From NCBI GenBank assembly GCA_026225945.1, contig JAMJFZ010000711.1:248001-312000 (forward strand): a stretch of DNA of 64,000 nt, written 5' to 3'. The DNA is from Cricetomys ansorgei (taxonomy: Eukaryota; Chordata; Mammalia; Rodentia; Nesomyidae). Positions 56,996 through 63,849 of this stretch are shown one piece after another (the stretch's first letter is position 1; every line of letters starts with the position of its first letter). The translations under genes and the position numbers were made by a program. The notes under the pieces are model-generated. The model was not told the DNA's origin. It was given only the letters and a program-made list of their open reading frames with translations, and made no database searches.

Positions 56996-58425
56996 ATTTA
57001 TGTGTGTTAGTACTTATAAGTCTTAATTTTATAATACTCTTGGTCTTAAGTAAAAGTGTATGTTTATTCTTTCTTGGCATAATACAGCACATAACTGCAA
57101 TTTCAGCATTTGAGAAATAACATAGAAACAGATCTAAACCCAGCCTACTTTGCCTGAGTTCTTGTCTCACAAAACAAACAAGCAAAGGCTGGTTGTAAGA
57201 AATGTATGACATTAAATGCATTATATACATTAAAAAATAATAAATCCTAAAGTATTGAAACTTAAATTATGAAGAATCAAAATTGTAAAATAAATATGCA
57301 TAATTCTCCAATGCAATCTCACAATGTATATAATGCACACTTAAGAGAGGCCCTATGACCAGCAGTAGATGGTCAACATAAAGCAAACTCCATAGTTCTT
57401 TTGGAGATGTTTTATCTTGAACTGCTTTGTTTGGGCATTTTCACCCTACCGAGCTTTTGCTTTCTGATTTTGTGTTTTTATGGATTTTGTCTCTGTGTGT
57501 TTCTGCACATGTATGTACTTCTCATGCTTCTTTTTTGTTTTTTTCTGTTTACTTTGTTTTATTCTGTCTTTTCTGTTTGTTTGCTTGACTGTTTATTTCT
57601 GAGAGAGCAACAGAGATAGAGAGTGAGAGAAAGAGAGAAGGTGGCATGAAGTTGCATGAATGGGAAGGTGGGGAGGATATAATAGGAGATGAGGGAGGGA
57701 AAACTCTGATTAGAATATATTGTATAAAAATATTTTCAATAAAAATAATAAATAAATAAGCTGCACAGTTTATTACTCTCATCCTTCCCCAAAATTTCAT
57801 GCTTCTTTCCTTGCATCATGTATGATCTATATCCAGATCATCTTATTTTGTTCAGTAAGCTTCATTCAGACAAAAGTTTGTGCTTCTTGGTTCACCCTGC
57901 ACCCAGAGCAGTAGTGGTACATGACATTTGAATTACCAATATTTACCAAACAATTCCTCAATATACCTGGTTCTACAGCTCCTCTGAGTGTGCCAATCAC
58001 GTTATAGATTCTTGTAACTTTAGTGTAGGAGTGGATGTGCAGCTTGACTTTTCTAATTCAAAGATAAAGGATACGTGCATTGAGAATACTAGTTAACAGA
58101 TTCAACACCTTCACCTCTTAAATCTTCCATCATTTATTTAAACGATTTCTATTTGTACACAGTAGAAAAATAATGTTGGCTTATTTTAATGATCTGAAAT
58201 CATTGTACTCTTCAATTTCTAGTTGCATTTCTTGATGTTGTTAGTTAGGTATTACATTTTTTCATCCTCTATATTTTTTTTCTTTTAAAGCCTTGTGTAT
58301 AAAACAATTATAATGGCAATCTTAACTGTGTTGAAAAATTTCCAGCAAAGCCTGGTCCCACGTTGTAAGGCACGTTGAGCCCTCCTTTCCAGCTGCTGTC
58401 AGGGGCTGCCAAACCACCCATGTGT
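33752..58425 (-). CDS. Folh1: Folh1 (glutamate carboxypeptidase II / PSMA), 3' part, exons 8-19 spliced
   Basis: A type II membrane zinc exopeptidase that removes C-terminal glutamate, from N-acetyl-aspartyl-glutamate at synapses and from folate polyglutamates at the gut surface (known for the family). Twelve exons with GT/AG borders join in frame to give 443 residues, numbered 308-750 by alignment with the human protein. Visible active-site residues are H377, D387, E424/E425, D453 and H553; R463, R534 and R536 of the arginine patch; N519; and K699/Y700. Glycosylation sequons at N336, N459, N476 and N638 are kept. Exon numbers assume 19 exons. Exons 1-7, with the membrane anchor, lie beyond the right edge. 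The paralogue NAALAD2 fits less well, for example at [10 protein letters not shown] and in the C-terminus. No stop or frameshift is seen. Introns are packed with transposons, the largest intron 15 (6.8 kb) holding a provirus. Confidence 0.96.
33990..35370 (+). mobile_element. LINE-1 fragment in Folh1 intron 18
   Basis: ACAATATACAAGAGAAGAAA, GTGACCCAGAAATAGACCTT, TCTTCAACAAATGGTGC and GAAACCCTGAGAATAGAATA read along the ORF2 C-terminal region; AGCCAAATCATGTAACCAGC and AGAAATGGATGCAACTAGAG are the 3' end. Old and heavily mutated. It fills most of the intron between exons 19 and 18. Confidence 0.8.
35420..35512 (-). CDS. Folh1: Folh1 exon 18
   Basis: A 93-bp exon completing K657 and encoding residues 658-687 ([18 protein letters not shown] and the following LGLPGRPFY) plus two bases of R688. 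Acceptor TTTTTTAG, donor GTGAGG. This is part of the C-terminal helical domain that forms the homodimer interface in the known structure. Confidence 0.96.
35690..35830 (+). mobile_element. LINE-1 3' end fragment in Folh1 intron 17
   Basis: GGGAAACATGGGAGTGTTTG then TTATTATTATCTCAAAAAAT with an A-rich tail resembles a rodent L1 3' terminus. Short. Confidence 0.45.
36151..36253. repeat. 14-bp perfect inverted repeat flanking 75 bp, Folh1 intron 17
   Basis: TGAGCTATTCTGGG at 36151-36164 is the exact reverse complement of 36240-36253. Two further outer positions also match after two mismatches. The interior is AT-rich with a CCCCCAACCC block. It could be a MITE-like element or a local inversion duplicate; I cannot tell which. 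Confidence 0.7.
37028..37109 (-). CDS. Folh1: Folh1 exon 17
   Basis: An 82-bp exon completing D630 and encoding 631-656 ([20 protein letters not shown], then QDLDKS) with two bases of codon 657. The glycosylation sequon NFT at N638 is kept. Acceptor CCATTTCAG, donor GTATGTC. Codon 657 reads AAG (Lys) across the junction, where the human protein, as I recall it, has Asn. Confidence 0.95.
37150..37285 (+). mobile_element. Degraded B1-like SINE in Folh1 intron 16
   Basis: CTGCAGTCTCGGCAACCAGG, GCAGAAGGATCACGCTAG and TTTAATTTCAGCCAGTGCAA follow the B1 sense consensus. It is antisense to Folh1 and occupies much of this 321-bp intron. Confidence 0.6.
37431..37695 (-). CDS. Folh1: Folh1 exon 16
   Basis: The largest exon here (265 bp), encoding 542-629 and the first base of D630. 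[13 protein letters not shown] contains Y552 and the zinc ligand H553. The rest ([20 protein letters not shown] onward) begins the C-terminal helical domain. Acceptor TTTTCTCTCAG, donor GTATGTT. Confidence 0.97.
37960..38239 (+). repeat. Left half of an older murid repeat split by the provirus
   Basis: TTCAATTGAGAAAAAGTCTC, GAGGGCCCAGACCATGGTGA, GTGCCATCCCTGGGCTGG and TGGCCTCTGCATCAGCTCCT belong to a repeat I recognise as common in mouse-like genomes but cannot name. It breaks off after GATGTGGAAGT, and its continuation (CCAAATAAATC...) is found beyond the provirus at 43347. The AATAAA near the distal end suggests an LTR-like element on this strand. Confidence 0.7.
38240..38632 (+). repeat. 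Provirus 5' LTR
   Basis: About 393 bp, starting TGTTGTGGTATG and ending TTTTAACA. It has a purine-rich GGAGTAGGGAGTAGGAGGTG block and a poly-A signal ATTAATAAAG at about 38568. By eye it differs from the 3' LTR at about six positions over the first 340 bp, with more change in the last 45 bp. Confidence 0.9.
38635..38653 (+). promoter_or_regulatory. Primer-binding site, lysine-tRNA-like
   Basis: TGGCTCACCAACATGTGGC begins two bases after the 5' LTR. It resembles the lysine-tRNA (Lys1,2) primer site of betaretroviruses with one inserted base and three or so substitutions, which would place the element among ERVK-type proviruses. Confidence 0.65.
38654..39232 (+). other. Provirus untranslated leader
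   Basis: An A/G-rich leader between the primer site and gag. It contains a degenerate repeat of GACAGACAAT/CGGGACAG words (38700-38770) that may be part of an RNA-packaging region. The packaging role is inference. Confidence 0.5.
39233..40639 (+). pseudogene. gag: Provirus gag, interrupted by one in-frame stop
   Basis: Codes for the retroviral structural polyprotein. The frame opens with a strongly hydrophobic stretch (residues 2-22), the kind of signal that sends IAP Gag to the endoplasmic reticulum. A charged matrix/linker region follows, with [10 protein letters not shown] at about 39566-39595 (a PTAP/PPY-like late-domain cluster). The capsid carries a major homology region at about 40078-40137 ([14 protein letters not shown]). 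Nucleocapsid has two zinc knuckles: the first (40346-40387) has Tyr where the first Cys belongs, the second (40460-40501, [14 protein letters not shown]) is complete. A TGA at 39767-39769 divides the frame; both halves share one reading frame. Stop at 40637-40639. Not expected to make full-length protein. Confidence 0.9.
40540..40591 (+). promoter_or_regulatory. gag-pro -1 ribosomal frameshift signal with predicted pseudoknot
   Basis: GGGAAAC at 40540-40546 sits in the zero frame as G GGA AAC, the classic X XXY YYZ heptamer used by several betaretroviruses. After a 6-nt spacer, GGGGGC (40553-40558) can pair with GCCCCT (40568-40573), and loop bases GCTCA (40562-40566) can pair with TGAGC (40587-40591), forming an H-type pseudoknot. 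The -1 frame is open for 194 codons from the slip. Base pairing was done by eye. Confidence 0.85.
40546..41130 (+). CDS. pro: Provirus protease frame (pro), reached by -1 frameshift
   Basis: An uninterrupted -1 frame runs from the slippery site to TAA at 41128-41130. It encodes a retroviral aspartic protease, which matures Gag and Pol. The catalytic triad [12 protein letters not shown] is at about 40813-40848 (DSG in place of the commoner DTG), and a WGRDLL motif near the C-terminal end is typical of the fold. The first 90 codons form a linker with no recognised domain. Its lack of stops contrasts with pol. Whether it is ever expressed depends on readthrough of the upstream gag stop. Confidence 0.8.
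   Translation, partial: RLWGLSSGPYHRKHEPTISYQQRINSPSERLKQVAPVAKDSNALDFTIEDRADKTSKLKSNKTQVFWQTTINDSRPKSRLQTNGVLIKGLVDSGANVTVISKDSWNPNWPLQEVTNQLLGTGTFSQLKQNIASVKCIRPESEIGNIRPYVADLAISLWGRDLLKQWNVQINIHLILETICKIRAAIDKDIKKCY
41135..41735 (+). pseudogene. pol: Provirus pol remnant (reverse transcriptase pieces)
   Basis: RYQWKVIPQ with [10 protein letters not shown] (about 41200-41280) is the reverse transcriptase segment just before the catalytic YXDD motif, which is missing. A connection-domain-like stretch follows ([12 protein letters not shown] near 41315, [11 protein letters not shown] ending in a stop at about 41411). 41575-41730 is open but unrecognised. RNase H and integrase are not seen, so most of pol has been deleted. 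Confidence 0.7.
41740..42950 (+). other. Provirus non-coding 3' region with internal duplications
   Basis: No env-like frame. Two families of imperfect repeats are visible: 42541-42597 with 42629-42687 (TGAAAATTGAGGCAG to ATACCTGC), and 42730-42771 with 42834-42886 (AAAGAC.TTTGAACTGCA to GAAC). The region ends in AAACAAAAGAG, a weak polypurine tract before the 3' LTR. Confidence 0.65.
42960..43346 (+). repeat. Provirus 3' LTR
   Basis: About 387 bp, near-identical to the 5' LTR. It begins TATTGTGG where the 5' copy has TGTTGTGG, so the terminal TG is mutated, and it ends TTTAACA. Poly-A signal ATTAATAAAG at about 43288. Confidence 0.9.
43347..43440 (+). repeat. Right half of the murid repeat split by the provirus
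   Basis: GTGAGCCAAATAAATC, CCCAAGTTGCTTTTGTCATG and AACCCTAACTAAGACA continue the repeat interrupted at 38239. Together the two parts rebuild one continuous element, which fixes the insertion site. Confidence 0.75.
43441..44459. other. Folh1 intron 15, remaining part
   Basis: No gene or named repeat is recognised. The 43700-43990 segment is less AT-rich and may be an old repeat. Confidence 0.45.
44460..44550 (-). CDS. Folh1: Folh1 exon 15
   Basis: A 91-bp exon completing R511 and encoding I512-W541. [20 protein letters not shown] includes N519 and R534; R536 follows. These shape the substrate pocket and chloride-linked arginine patch in the human enzyme. Acceptor TCTGAAAG, donor GTAAGT. Confidence 0.97.
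45454..45545 (-). CDS. Folh1: Folh1 exon 14
   Basis: A 92-bp exon encoding L481-P510 and two bases of R511 ([18 protein letters not shown], then [10 protein letters not shown]). Acceptor TTGTGTAG, donor GTAAAC. Confidence 0.96.
45690..45768 (+). mobile_element. ID/B4-like SINE remnant in Folh1 intron 13
   Basis: GGGGCTGCTTTTTGGTGCAG, TGATAGTGCTTTCCCAGTAT and TTTGCATTCAATGCCCAGCA follow the tRNA-derived ID/B4 sense sequence (A box to B box) with many changes. Confidence 0.55.
45770..48060. other. Folh1 intron 13, no further gene recognised
   Basis: 46000-46480 is less AT-rich (GCAGTCTGAAGCGCTTGCTA, GAAAGAGGGAAGCCTTG) and may be a decayed LTR, but I cannot assign it. 46500-48060 shows only AT-rich sequence. 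Confidence 0.45.
48065..48215 (+). mobile_element. B1 SINE in Folh1 intron 13
   Basis: CACCTGTAATTCCAGACCTC, TGAGACAGGGAGATTTGGAG and CAGGTAGATCTGGACTACCT resemble a B1/PB1-type element, ending in an (AAAAG)n tail at 48189-48212. Confidence 0.75.
48632..48699 (-). CDS. Folh1: Folh1 exon 13
   Basis: A 68-bp exon completing G458 and encoding N459-Q480 ([18 protein letters not shown], then LTKQ). R463 of the arginine patch is kept, as are sequons N459 and N476. Residue 465 is Glu, where human, as I recall it, has Asp. Acceptor TGTTTCAG, donor GTAAAG. Confidence 0.96.
48700..50327. other. Folh1 intron 12
   Basis: Contains a degraded B1 at about 49385-49500; the rest is unassigned. No other exon-like sequence is visible. 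Confidence 0.5.
49385..49500 (+). mobile_element. Degraded B1 SINE in Folh1 intron 12
   Basis: GGTTTGTAATCCCAGCGCTT, ATGAGTTCCATGCTAGGTTG and AGAACTCCATCTCAAAAAAT follow the B1 sense consensus. Confidence 0.7.
50328..50391 (-). CDS. Folh1: Folh1 exon 12
   Basis: A 64-bp exon encoding E437-E457 and the first base of G458. [11 protein letters not shown] contains N451 and the zinc ligand D453. Acceptor TTTGTTTTAG, donor GTGAAT. Confidence 0.97.
50392..51640. other. Folh1 intron 11, left part
   Basis: AT-rich, with no gene, no exon-like sequence and no nameable repeat. Confidence 0.5.
51643..52447 (+). mobile_element. LTR-like repeat, copy C of a three-copy family, Folh1 intron 11
   Basis: It starts TGTAGAGGAATATTTAATCC and ends near GGCTACA, with AATAAAC near the end. 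It shares the whole outline with copies A and B, including GGCTGCTCTAG near the start. It also has the B1-like heads of copy A (CAACTTTAATCCCAGTATTC). Antisense to Folh1. Flanking ATACAG and ATAAAA are only a weak candidate duplication. Confidence 0.7.
52520..52692 (-). mobile_element. B3/B2-type SINE, antisense, in Folh1 intron 11
   Basis: GCATGTATGCCATGCCACAT, GGAGGTCAGAAGGCAGACTT and AAACATCTCTCTGGCATCTT are the antisense of a tRNA-derived B2/B3 SINE. It runs in the same sense as Folh1 transcription when read on the - strand. Confidence 0.75.
53001..53083 (-). CDS. Folh1: Folh1 exon 11
   Basis: An 83-bp exon completing G409 and encoding W410-E436. [19 protein letters not shown] holds the catalytic base E424, the zinc ligand E425 and the calcium-site residues E433 and E436. 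Acceptor GTTTTAG, donor GTTAGT. Confidence 0.97.
53084..54030. other. Folh1 intron 10, left part
   Basis: A T/G-rich run lies at 53179-53211. The sequence at 53330-53720 is less AT-rich but unrecognised. No exon-like sequence. Confidence 0.45.
54030..54150 (-). mobile_element. LINE-1 3' end fragment, antisense, Folh1 intron 10
   Basis: ATAATTTGAGTTTCATAAAA and CACCCTTTTCCCATTTTTCC resemble the antisense 3' terminus of rodent L1. Short. Confidence 0.55.
54163..54310 (+). mobile_element. B1 SINE in Folh1 intron 10
   Basis: GCTGGGCAATGGTAACCCAT, CAGAGGCAGGCAGATCTCTG and CAGCCTGGTCTACAGAGTGA form one of the best-preserved B1 copies in the window, with an A-rich tail. Confidence 0.93.
54715..54900 (+). 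mobile_element. B3-type SINE in Folh1 intron 10
   Basis: AAGATGGCTCTGCCGGTGAA, GTATGAGTTCAACCCCTGGA and CACAGTGAAGGAGAAAACAG follow the B3 consensus and run into a CA tail that merges with the TA-rich tract. Confidence 0.85.
54933..55252. repeat. TA-rich tract bounded by a perfect 24-bp inverted repeat
   Basis: 54933-54956 is the exact reverse complement of 55229-55252; both are readable around ATCTACAGAT / ATCTGTAGAT. The 272 bp between are alternating TA, CATA and TATG runs that can self-pair. It starts at the tail of the B3 SINE. Long open frames across it are artefacts of the repeat. Confidence 0.85.
55423..55521. repeat. ACATGTAAT repeat cluster
   Basis: Four ACATGTA words (55431, 55454, 55474, 55484) lie between two 29-bp direct copies at 55423-55451 and 55493-55521 that differ at two positions. 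Itself AT-rich and without a known family. Confidence 0.75.
56088..56155 (-). mobile_element. ID/B4-like SINE fragment, antisense, Folh1 intron 10
   Basis: AGAGATTGAACAGAGGACTT then ATGCAAATGAGGTACTAGGC and TTCCCAGCCTTTGAG match the antisense of the ID/B4 internal promoter region. Ends about 80 bp from exon 10. Confidence 0.65.
56236..56355 (-). CDS. Folh1: Folh1 exon 10
   Basis: A 120-bp exon completing D369 and encoding R370-G408 plus the first base of G409. [18 protein letters not shown] carries the zinc ligands H377 and D387 (bridging). The last full codon is GGA (Gly408), where the human protein, as I recall it, has Glu. Acceptor GTGTAG, donor GTAAGA. Confidence 0.97.
56959..56992. repeat. 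(TG)n microsatellite
   Basis: About 17 TG units in Folh1 intron 9. Confidence 0.95.
57077..57185 (+). mobile_element. Degraded B1-like SINE in Folh1 intron 9
   Basis: ACTGCAATTTCAGCATTTGA and AACCCAGCCTACTTTGCCTG then TTGTCTCACAAAACAAACAA resemble a diverged B1. Confidence 0.5.
57320..57762 (+). mobile_element. Lx-type LINE-1 3' UTR end in Folh1 intron 9
   Basis: GAGAGGCCCTATGACCAGCA, GTAGATGGTCAACATAAAGC, AAGGTGGCATGAAGTTGCAT and ATTAGAATATATTGTATAAA with an ATAAA-rich tail are the terminal 440 bp of a rodent L1. The same sequence recurs at 61990-62340. Confidence 0.85.
57967..58052 (-). CDS. Folh1: Folh1 exon 9
   Basis: An 86-bp exon completing Q340 and encoding K341-P368 with the first base of D369 ([20 protein letters not shown], then TLRGAVEP). 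It lies at the end of the apical domain, before the zinc-binding segment. Acceptor TGAATTAG, donor GTATAT. Confidence 0.95.
58327..58425 (-). CDS. Folh1: Folh1 exon 8
   Basis: A 99-bp exon taking the last base of codon 307, encoding 308-339 and two bases of Q340. It covers [12 protein letters not shown] and [16 protein letters not shown], part of the protease-associated (apical) domain. Sequon N336 is kept. Donor GTTAAG is slightly unusual but valid; acceptor TCCAACAG. This is the most 5' exon in the window. Confidence 0.94.
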
Positions 58426-58900
58426 CTGTTGGACATTAAAAGAAATTGTTAGCTGGAAGAAAATTTTGATAAGCAAGTTAAAATTCCAAGTTAAAAAAGG
58501 CTAAGTAATCTACTATCTAGTATGTGCATCATCTCATAATAGCTTCTATGAATGAGCAGTAGAACAAAGTGCTTTATGTAAAACATTGACACATTGACCC
58601 AAATACTCATTGACCCACTTCTCCTCTTGTAAGGCAGTATCCACTGTCACTTACACTGTACAGATGAGGAACTTAAGGCCAAGAATGAACATATAGCATT
58701 GGCCAAAGTTATGGTGGTAAGAGGTAAGCCTGATATTCAAACTATTTACAAGAACCTATGTGGGACTGTCTTGCAGCTAAAGTGGGTTGAGGATTCTTAA
58801 AACCTTGTAATTCTCATTCTAAGAGAGGCAGAAGTTTGTCCCCTCTCCTCTGTAGCTCTGACAGGCTACAAGCCACACTGCCTGCTCATAGCAAGACACC
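58426..58900. other. Folh1 intron 7, start of the visible part
   Basis: No further exon is found between here and 64000 when looking for the expected exon 7 codons, so intron 7 continues past the right edge. Confidence 0.5.
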
Positions 58901-58904
58901 ACAA

Positions 58905-59360
58905 GATCTGGTAAAATGATTTATTTGGAGTTGCAATTAGCCTTTCCCAACATAACCATATAAGGTCTCTGTTCCCATAAAATATCTAAGTCTAGGTAAT
59001 AACCCCCCAAAATGCAAGTGGGACTGCCTGTCCTAAGTAATGAGGTTCCAATGACATTCCTGGGACACAGAGACCATTTCTCTGGCTATATATGGAACCA
59101 TCCCCCTAATAAAGATGAGTTTAAGCACTCTGCTACTGACTCCCAAGAGTCCTGTGCATTCTCATTGGTTCACAGTTCTCCAATCAAGGACCCATGGGTC
59201 TTCTGTAGATCCACACAGCTGCTTGGCTTCCTGCCCAGGCCTCATGGGACTGGGAAGCTGCTGCGGGATGTATTTAAACACACTTACATTCTATATTACT
59301 GCTGTGCAATGGTAAACCATGTCTTAAAACTATCTCTCCACATCTTGCCCTGAAGGAAGA
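58905..59360 (+). mobile_element. Possible solo LTR in Folh1 intron 7
   Basis: A GC-richer island with CTATATATGG (TATA-like, about 59087) followed about 20 bp later by AATAAAG (59108), then CTCTGCTACTGACTCCCAAG and CTCATTGGTTC. This promoter/poly-A spacing is LTR-like. I do not know the family, and the ends are not fixed. Confidence 0.45.
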
Positions 59361-60185
59361 ATCTAAGTTTTTGGAATTTTCCACTATGCTGTTTCTTCTA
59401 CTGATATATTTCCACATATGTATATGGTCATCTTTCATGAAATATTTTCCTACATAGCATTTAGAAAGAAATAAACAACCAAAGAACAGATTTCATTTGT
59501 AAGATGAGTTTCCTAAAACTTCAAATCATATTTTTTTTAAATGGATAGATGAAAGGAGTTGGGTGAGCCAGACATCGTGTAGTACAAGCCTTCAGGAATT
59601 TTTCCATGAATGACCTGAGAAGCTGATATTATAAGATTTAATACAGAATTTTTGTCTTCACAACATTCGCCTAACTGCTATCAGAGAATGGACTTTCTGG
59701 ATTTAGATGTAAAAACCAAACAAATCTTTACTGTATAGGTCAATGGATGTAGTAACAGGAAAAAAAAAGTAGAACCCACAGTTAAATCTGAATAATTTCT
59801 TCTGTAACCTTAACTAAATTTTGCTGAAATCCTTCTACAGGGACAAAAGATTTGTGGGCCTGCAAAGATAATTTTGCTTTTGTCAAGAGATTATTCTCCA
59901 TCTTATATGTGGTTCTACTTACTTACTTACTGCTTGTAAAAAAATTGAAATGGAACAGAGGTGCTGAAATAGGAAATGTGAAGTTGGAAACCCCTGTCTG
60001 TCTTCTATGGTTTTATCACCGCACACCCTAAATTTTGCAGAGTTATGTTCTCTATAGTTCTCCATATTTGTTTTGCTTGTGGCTGTACACAGGTGCTTGT
60101 CTACTCCTCGTCTGAGGAAACATTAATTGGTCAACTTAGCCTCCAATCTACTGCCCTATGCGATGATAAAATATATCTCTGTGGG
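59361..60185. other. Folh1 intron 7 stretch, nothing recognised
   Basis: AT-rich. A weak SINE-like trace near 59565-59640 is too decayed to call. Confidence 0.45.
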
Positions 60186-60189
60186 ATTT

Positions 60190-62340
60190 AATTTTACATC
60201 AGTCAGAATGTCCAAGATCAATAAAACAAATGACAGCTTATCTCAGCAATGGTACGGGATAAGGAGAAAACTTATGCATTGCAGATGGGACTGAAAACTT
60301 GTACAGCCACTATGGAAATTAGTGTGGTTGTTCCTCAGGAAATAGATATAGGGACCTCAGATTCAACTACATCATTTTTGGGCCTATATCCAAAGGACTC
60401 TACATCCCATTACAGACACAATTGTTCAACTATGTTTATTGCTGCTTTATTTATAACAGCCAGAAACTTGAAACATCTTAAATGCCCATTGACAAATGAA
60501 TGGATAATGAAAATGTGATACATTTACACAATGGAATACTATTCAGCTCTTTTAAAAAAATAGGAAATCATAAATTTGCAGGTAAGTGGATGGAGCTAGA
60601 AAAAAATCATTCTGAGTAAGGTAAAAAACACTCTAAAAGAAAAATATGGTATACATTCCCTTGTATGTGAATATTAGCTCTTAAGTCCTCAATAGGCATG
60701 CTACTATCTGTATAACCACAGAGGTTAGGAATAGAGTAAGTGATTGGGATGAGGGAATAAACTTCTAAGGTAAGGGAAATAGAATATATAATTATGGAGT
60801 TACAAGAAGGAGACTATAACATCTTAAATGGACATTGGAGGGAAAAGGGTGATAAGGAAGGGAATATGGTAAGGGAATAAAAGTAAGGACCATCTGAGTG
60901 ATTATGTGGAAACTTTCTACAGCAGAAAATTCTTAAAATATAAACATATATGAAATACGTCTTAGTTGCATCACCAAATGATATAGCAGACAAAGCCCCA
61001 ACTAGTTATCTCTTGCTAGCAAGTAAAACCTCCAGTCAAACATATGTTACCTCTAATTGAGTTATTGGCCAAATGGGACCCATGGAAACACCCAAACAAG
61101 TCTGTTGGTTGCTCTCCACAAACTGATGGTAAAATCCTATTTCTGAAGACAACTATATATCTCATTGAACGTGGGAAAATAGAGCGGATACCTAACTAGA
61201 GCCTTCATTCTTACTGTCTCATGCTCATGGTATTGGAAGGTACTCTGCATGCTAACAAAGGAGCAAGCTAAATGTCAGCCCATCTGCAAGGCCTTGAAAA
61301 ACAATAGGTACATGTCTAAATGATATGCTGGTTTAACCGTGGCACAAACACTGTGGGGATAACCAGCCATTATCTGATAGGATGTAAGGCCCACTCCACA
61401 GGATGGAACCCATGCCTGATACTGCTCAGGTGGCCAATAACCTGAGACTACATAGGCCATGACCAATGGGTAAACCAAATATTATTGTTCTGCTAAAGGA
61501 ATATAGCAATAAAATGCCTCTTAACAACATTCTGCTATACCTATATGTCAGTGTCTCACTCCATCAACATTATAAAAGCTTCTTCCTGTAGGTGATGGTA
61601 GCTAATACAGAGACTCACAATTGGACAATATGCAGTGGGGTAGGGGTAAGGGATTGGAACATTTCATCCTAAATAGGACTATCCTAAATAGAAGGTTTTC
61701 ATCAAAACCTTGCCATCAGGGCTCAGAGAGCTATGCAGAAGAGAAAGCAGAAAGATTTTAAGAGCTAGTAGTGGTGAAAAACACCAGGAACATAGACATT
61801 TCAGGACTGATCCACATATGAACTCAAAAACTGGTAGCATGCATAGGACCTACATATGTCCAAGCCATATGAGGTCCCAGAAATATGAAAGGAAGTAGAC
61901 ATGAATTCCCATCACAAACCCAGAAATTATCTCCAATTGACAACCTCTAACAAAGGAAAATTATTTTTCTACTATGGAGTCTCACTGGGCATGCAAATCA
62001 CAGTTAAGAGAGGCCCCATGGCCAACAGTAGATGGCAAACAAAAAATGAACTCATTGATATTTTTGGAGACGTTTTGTCTCATAACACTTTATTTAGGAA
62101 TTGTTTACCTTACTTATCTTTTGCTTATCTGTTATAGTTTCTGATTTGCAGATCTGTGCTTCTCATGCTTTTCCTTTTTCTCTGTTTTCTCTGTTATGTT
62201 TTGTTTTTAAATTGGCCTTTTTTTTATTAAAGAGAAAGAAATATGGCATGAAATTGGATGAGTGGGGAGTTAGAGAGGATTTGGGAGGATAATAGGGAAG
62301 GGAAACCATAATCAGAATATACGGTGTGAATTATATACTA
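60190..62340 (+). mobile_element. LINE-1 ORF2 end and Lx-type 3' UTR in Folh1 intron 7
   Basis: GAAAACTTGTACAGCCACTA, TGGGCCTATATCCAAAGGAC, ACAATTGTTCAACTATGTTT and ACACAATGGAATACTATTCA are the L1 ORF2 end. About 1.5 kb of rodent L1 3' UTR follows (GAGAGGCCCCATGGCCAACA at 62008, GGAGTTAGAGAGGATTTGGG at 62266). One of the more complete 3' ends here. Antisense to Folh1. Confidence 0.85.
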
Positions 62341-63845
62341 TATTTCTGGGATATTTTGAAAAGTATATGTTAATAGAGCTTTTGGAATAGAAATTGGTAG
62401 ATATTCATTATAAATAGTATATATGCACAAGTCTATACACATTCATATGTAAACGCATACACACACAAGAATAACTTCAAGAATAACATAAGAATGGTAG
62501 CGACTATACAACTCTGCATAGTCTCAGCCTGTACCCACAGGAACACCAAGCAAATAATGACACAGAAAAGGACAGCAAATAATTAGACAGAACAGAACAG
62601 TTACATAAAAGTCTAGCAATGATCAAAGAAACATGAGCATGAAGAATATAAGTTTTAGTTAACCAATGCTACTGATGAATGTATTTACTTAGATCACTCC
62701 CTCCTTCAGAAAAAAGAAAAACCTCTGGAAAAATTAGAAAGTGAAACTATTAAATGTCAGATTATATTAAATGTCAGACTATAAAAATATGAGATGATAT
62801 GAGTTTATTTTGAAAATATCTTAGGATTTGGCAAATAATAGATGCTTGATGAATATGTACAAATATTAATATTTTTAAAATCTATACGATATAACTCATT
62901 CATTTTAATCTCATCATTTGCCAAGCATTTATTTTTACTGTAATAAATGTGCTCTGTTACACTCACTAAGACAAAAATACATAAAATGTAATCTTTCCAC
63001 CAAATAGTTTAAGTCACACAGAAGAAACATATACAATCAAATATAGTACAAAACACTGTTCAACATTATATTGCAGAAACATCTATAGACCATGTACAAA
63101 AAAGTTGTTAATTTAACTAGTGGGATGATGAACACACTTCTAAGTGATGTTTCATTTTATGTGGATTTTAAATAAATAAGATGAAAATGTGAAGGTGAAT
63201 AACAAAGTGTGATGAGGAATCCAGGGAAGGAACATAAAGCAAGAGTAAGGGAAGATGGCAGATATGTCTGGGATACAGAATAACGATTTTATCTTGAAAA
63301 TGAAGCTTTCAAATGAGTGAAACTTTTCTTCTTGGAAGGTGCAGAAATTCTGTTTACCTAATATATCCACTTAAATGCTACTAATGTTGGAGATTTATAT
63401 AAAAGTCACTCTAAAGAGCAATCAGAAGAAAATGAACCATCTAGATACCTAATAATACATGGAATTTTATGGTGAGTATTCATCGTGGTCTATTTTGTTT
63501 TCAATCCATATTTAGAGTTGAAACCATCAATGTTGTTACATCTAAAGTGTCAAGAAGATTACATAGAACACTCTTCTCCCCACCCTGAGACCAATTTCTT
63601 ATTCTTAAAAGCCTAAAGTTATTCAATCATACATCAACCCAACCACAACAAAAATGATTTAGGAATAAACAGTAGTGGAAATACTAGAAAAATATTTAGA
63701 GGAAAGTGCATAACTGTGAACATTTAAATAAGGGATCATATTTCACTTGGATGAGGGGCGCATGCCATTTTCTTCAACAGCATAGCCACAGATAAGCTGT
63801 CTTAGTGTCACTAAATAACTAATAACTATTTGGACAAGTAACTCA
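62341..63845. other. Folh1 intron 7 stretch, nothing recognised
   Basis: AT-rich, without an exon-like sequence or a clear transposon. Confidence 0.45.
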
Positions 63846-63849
63846 CTTC

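Noticed and set aside
33752..58425. Assignment to the paralogue NAALAD2
   Set aside because: Several exons, notably 16 and 19, fit FOLH1 better than my knowledge of NAALAD2.
59012..59353. A 113-codon frame on the + strand
   Set aside because: It lies within the LTR-like island and shows no known domain.
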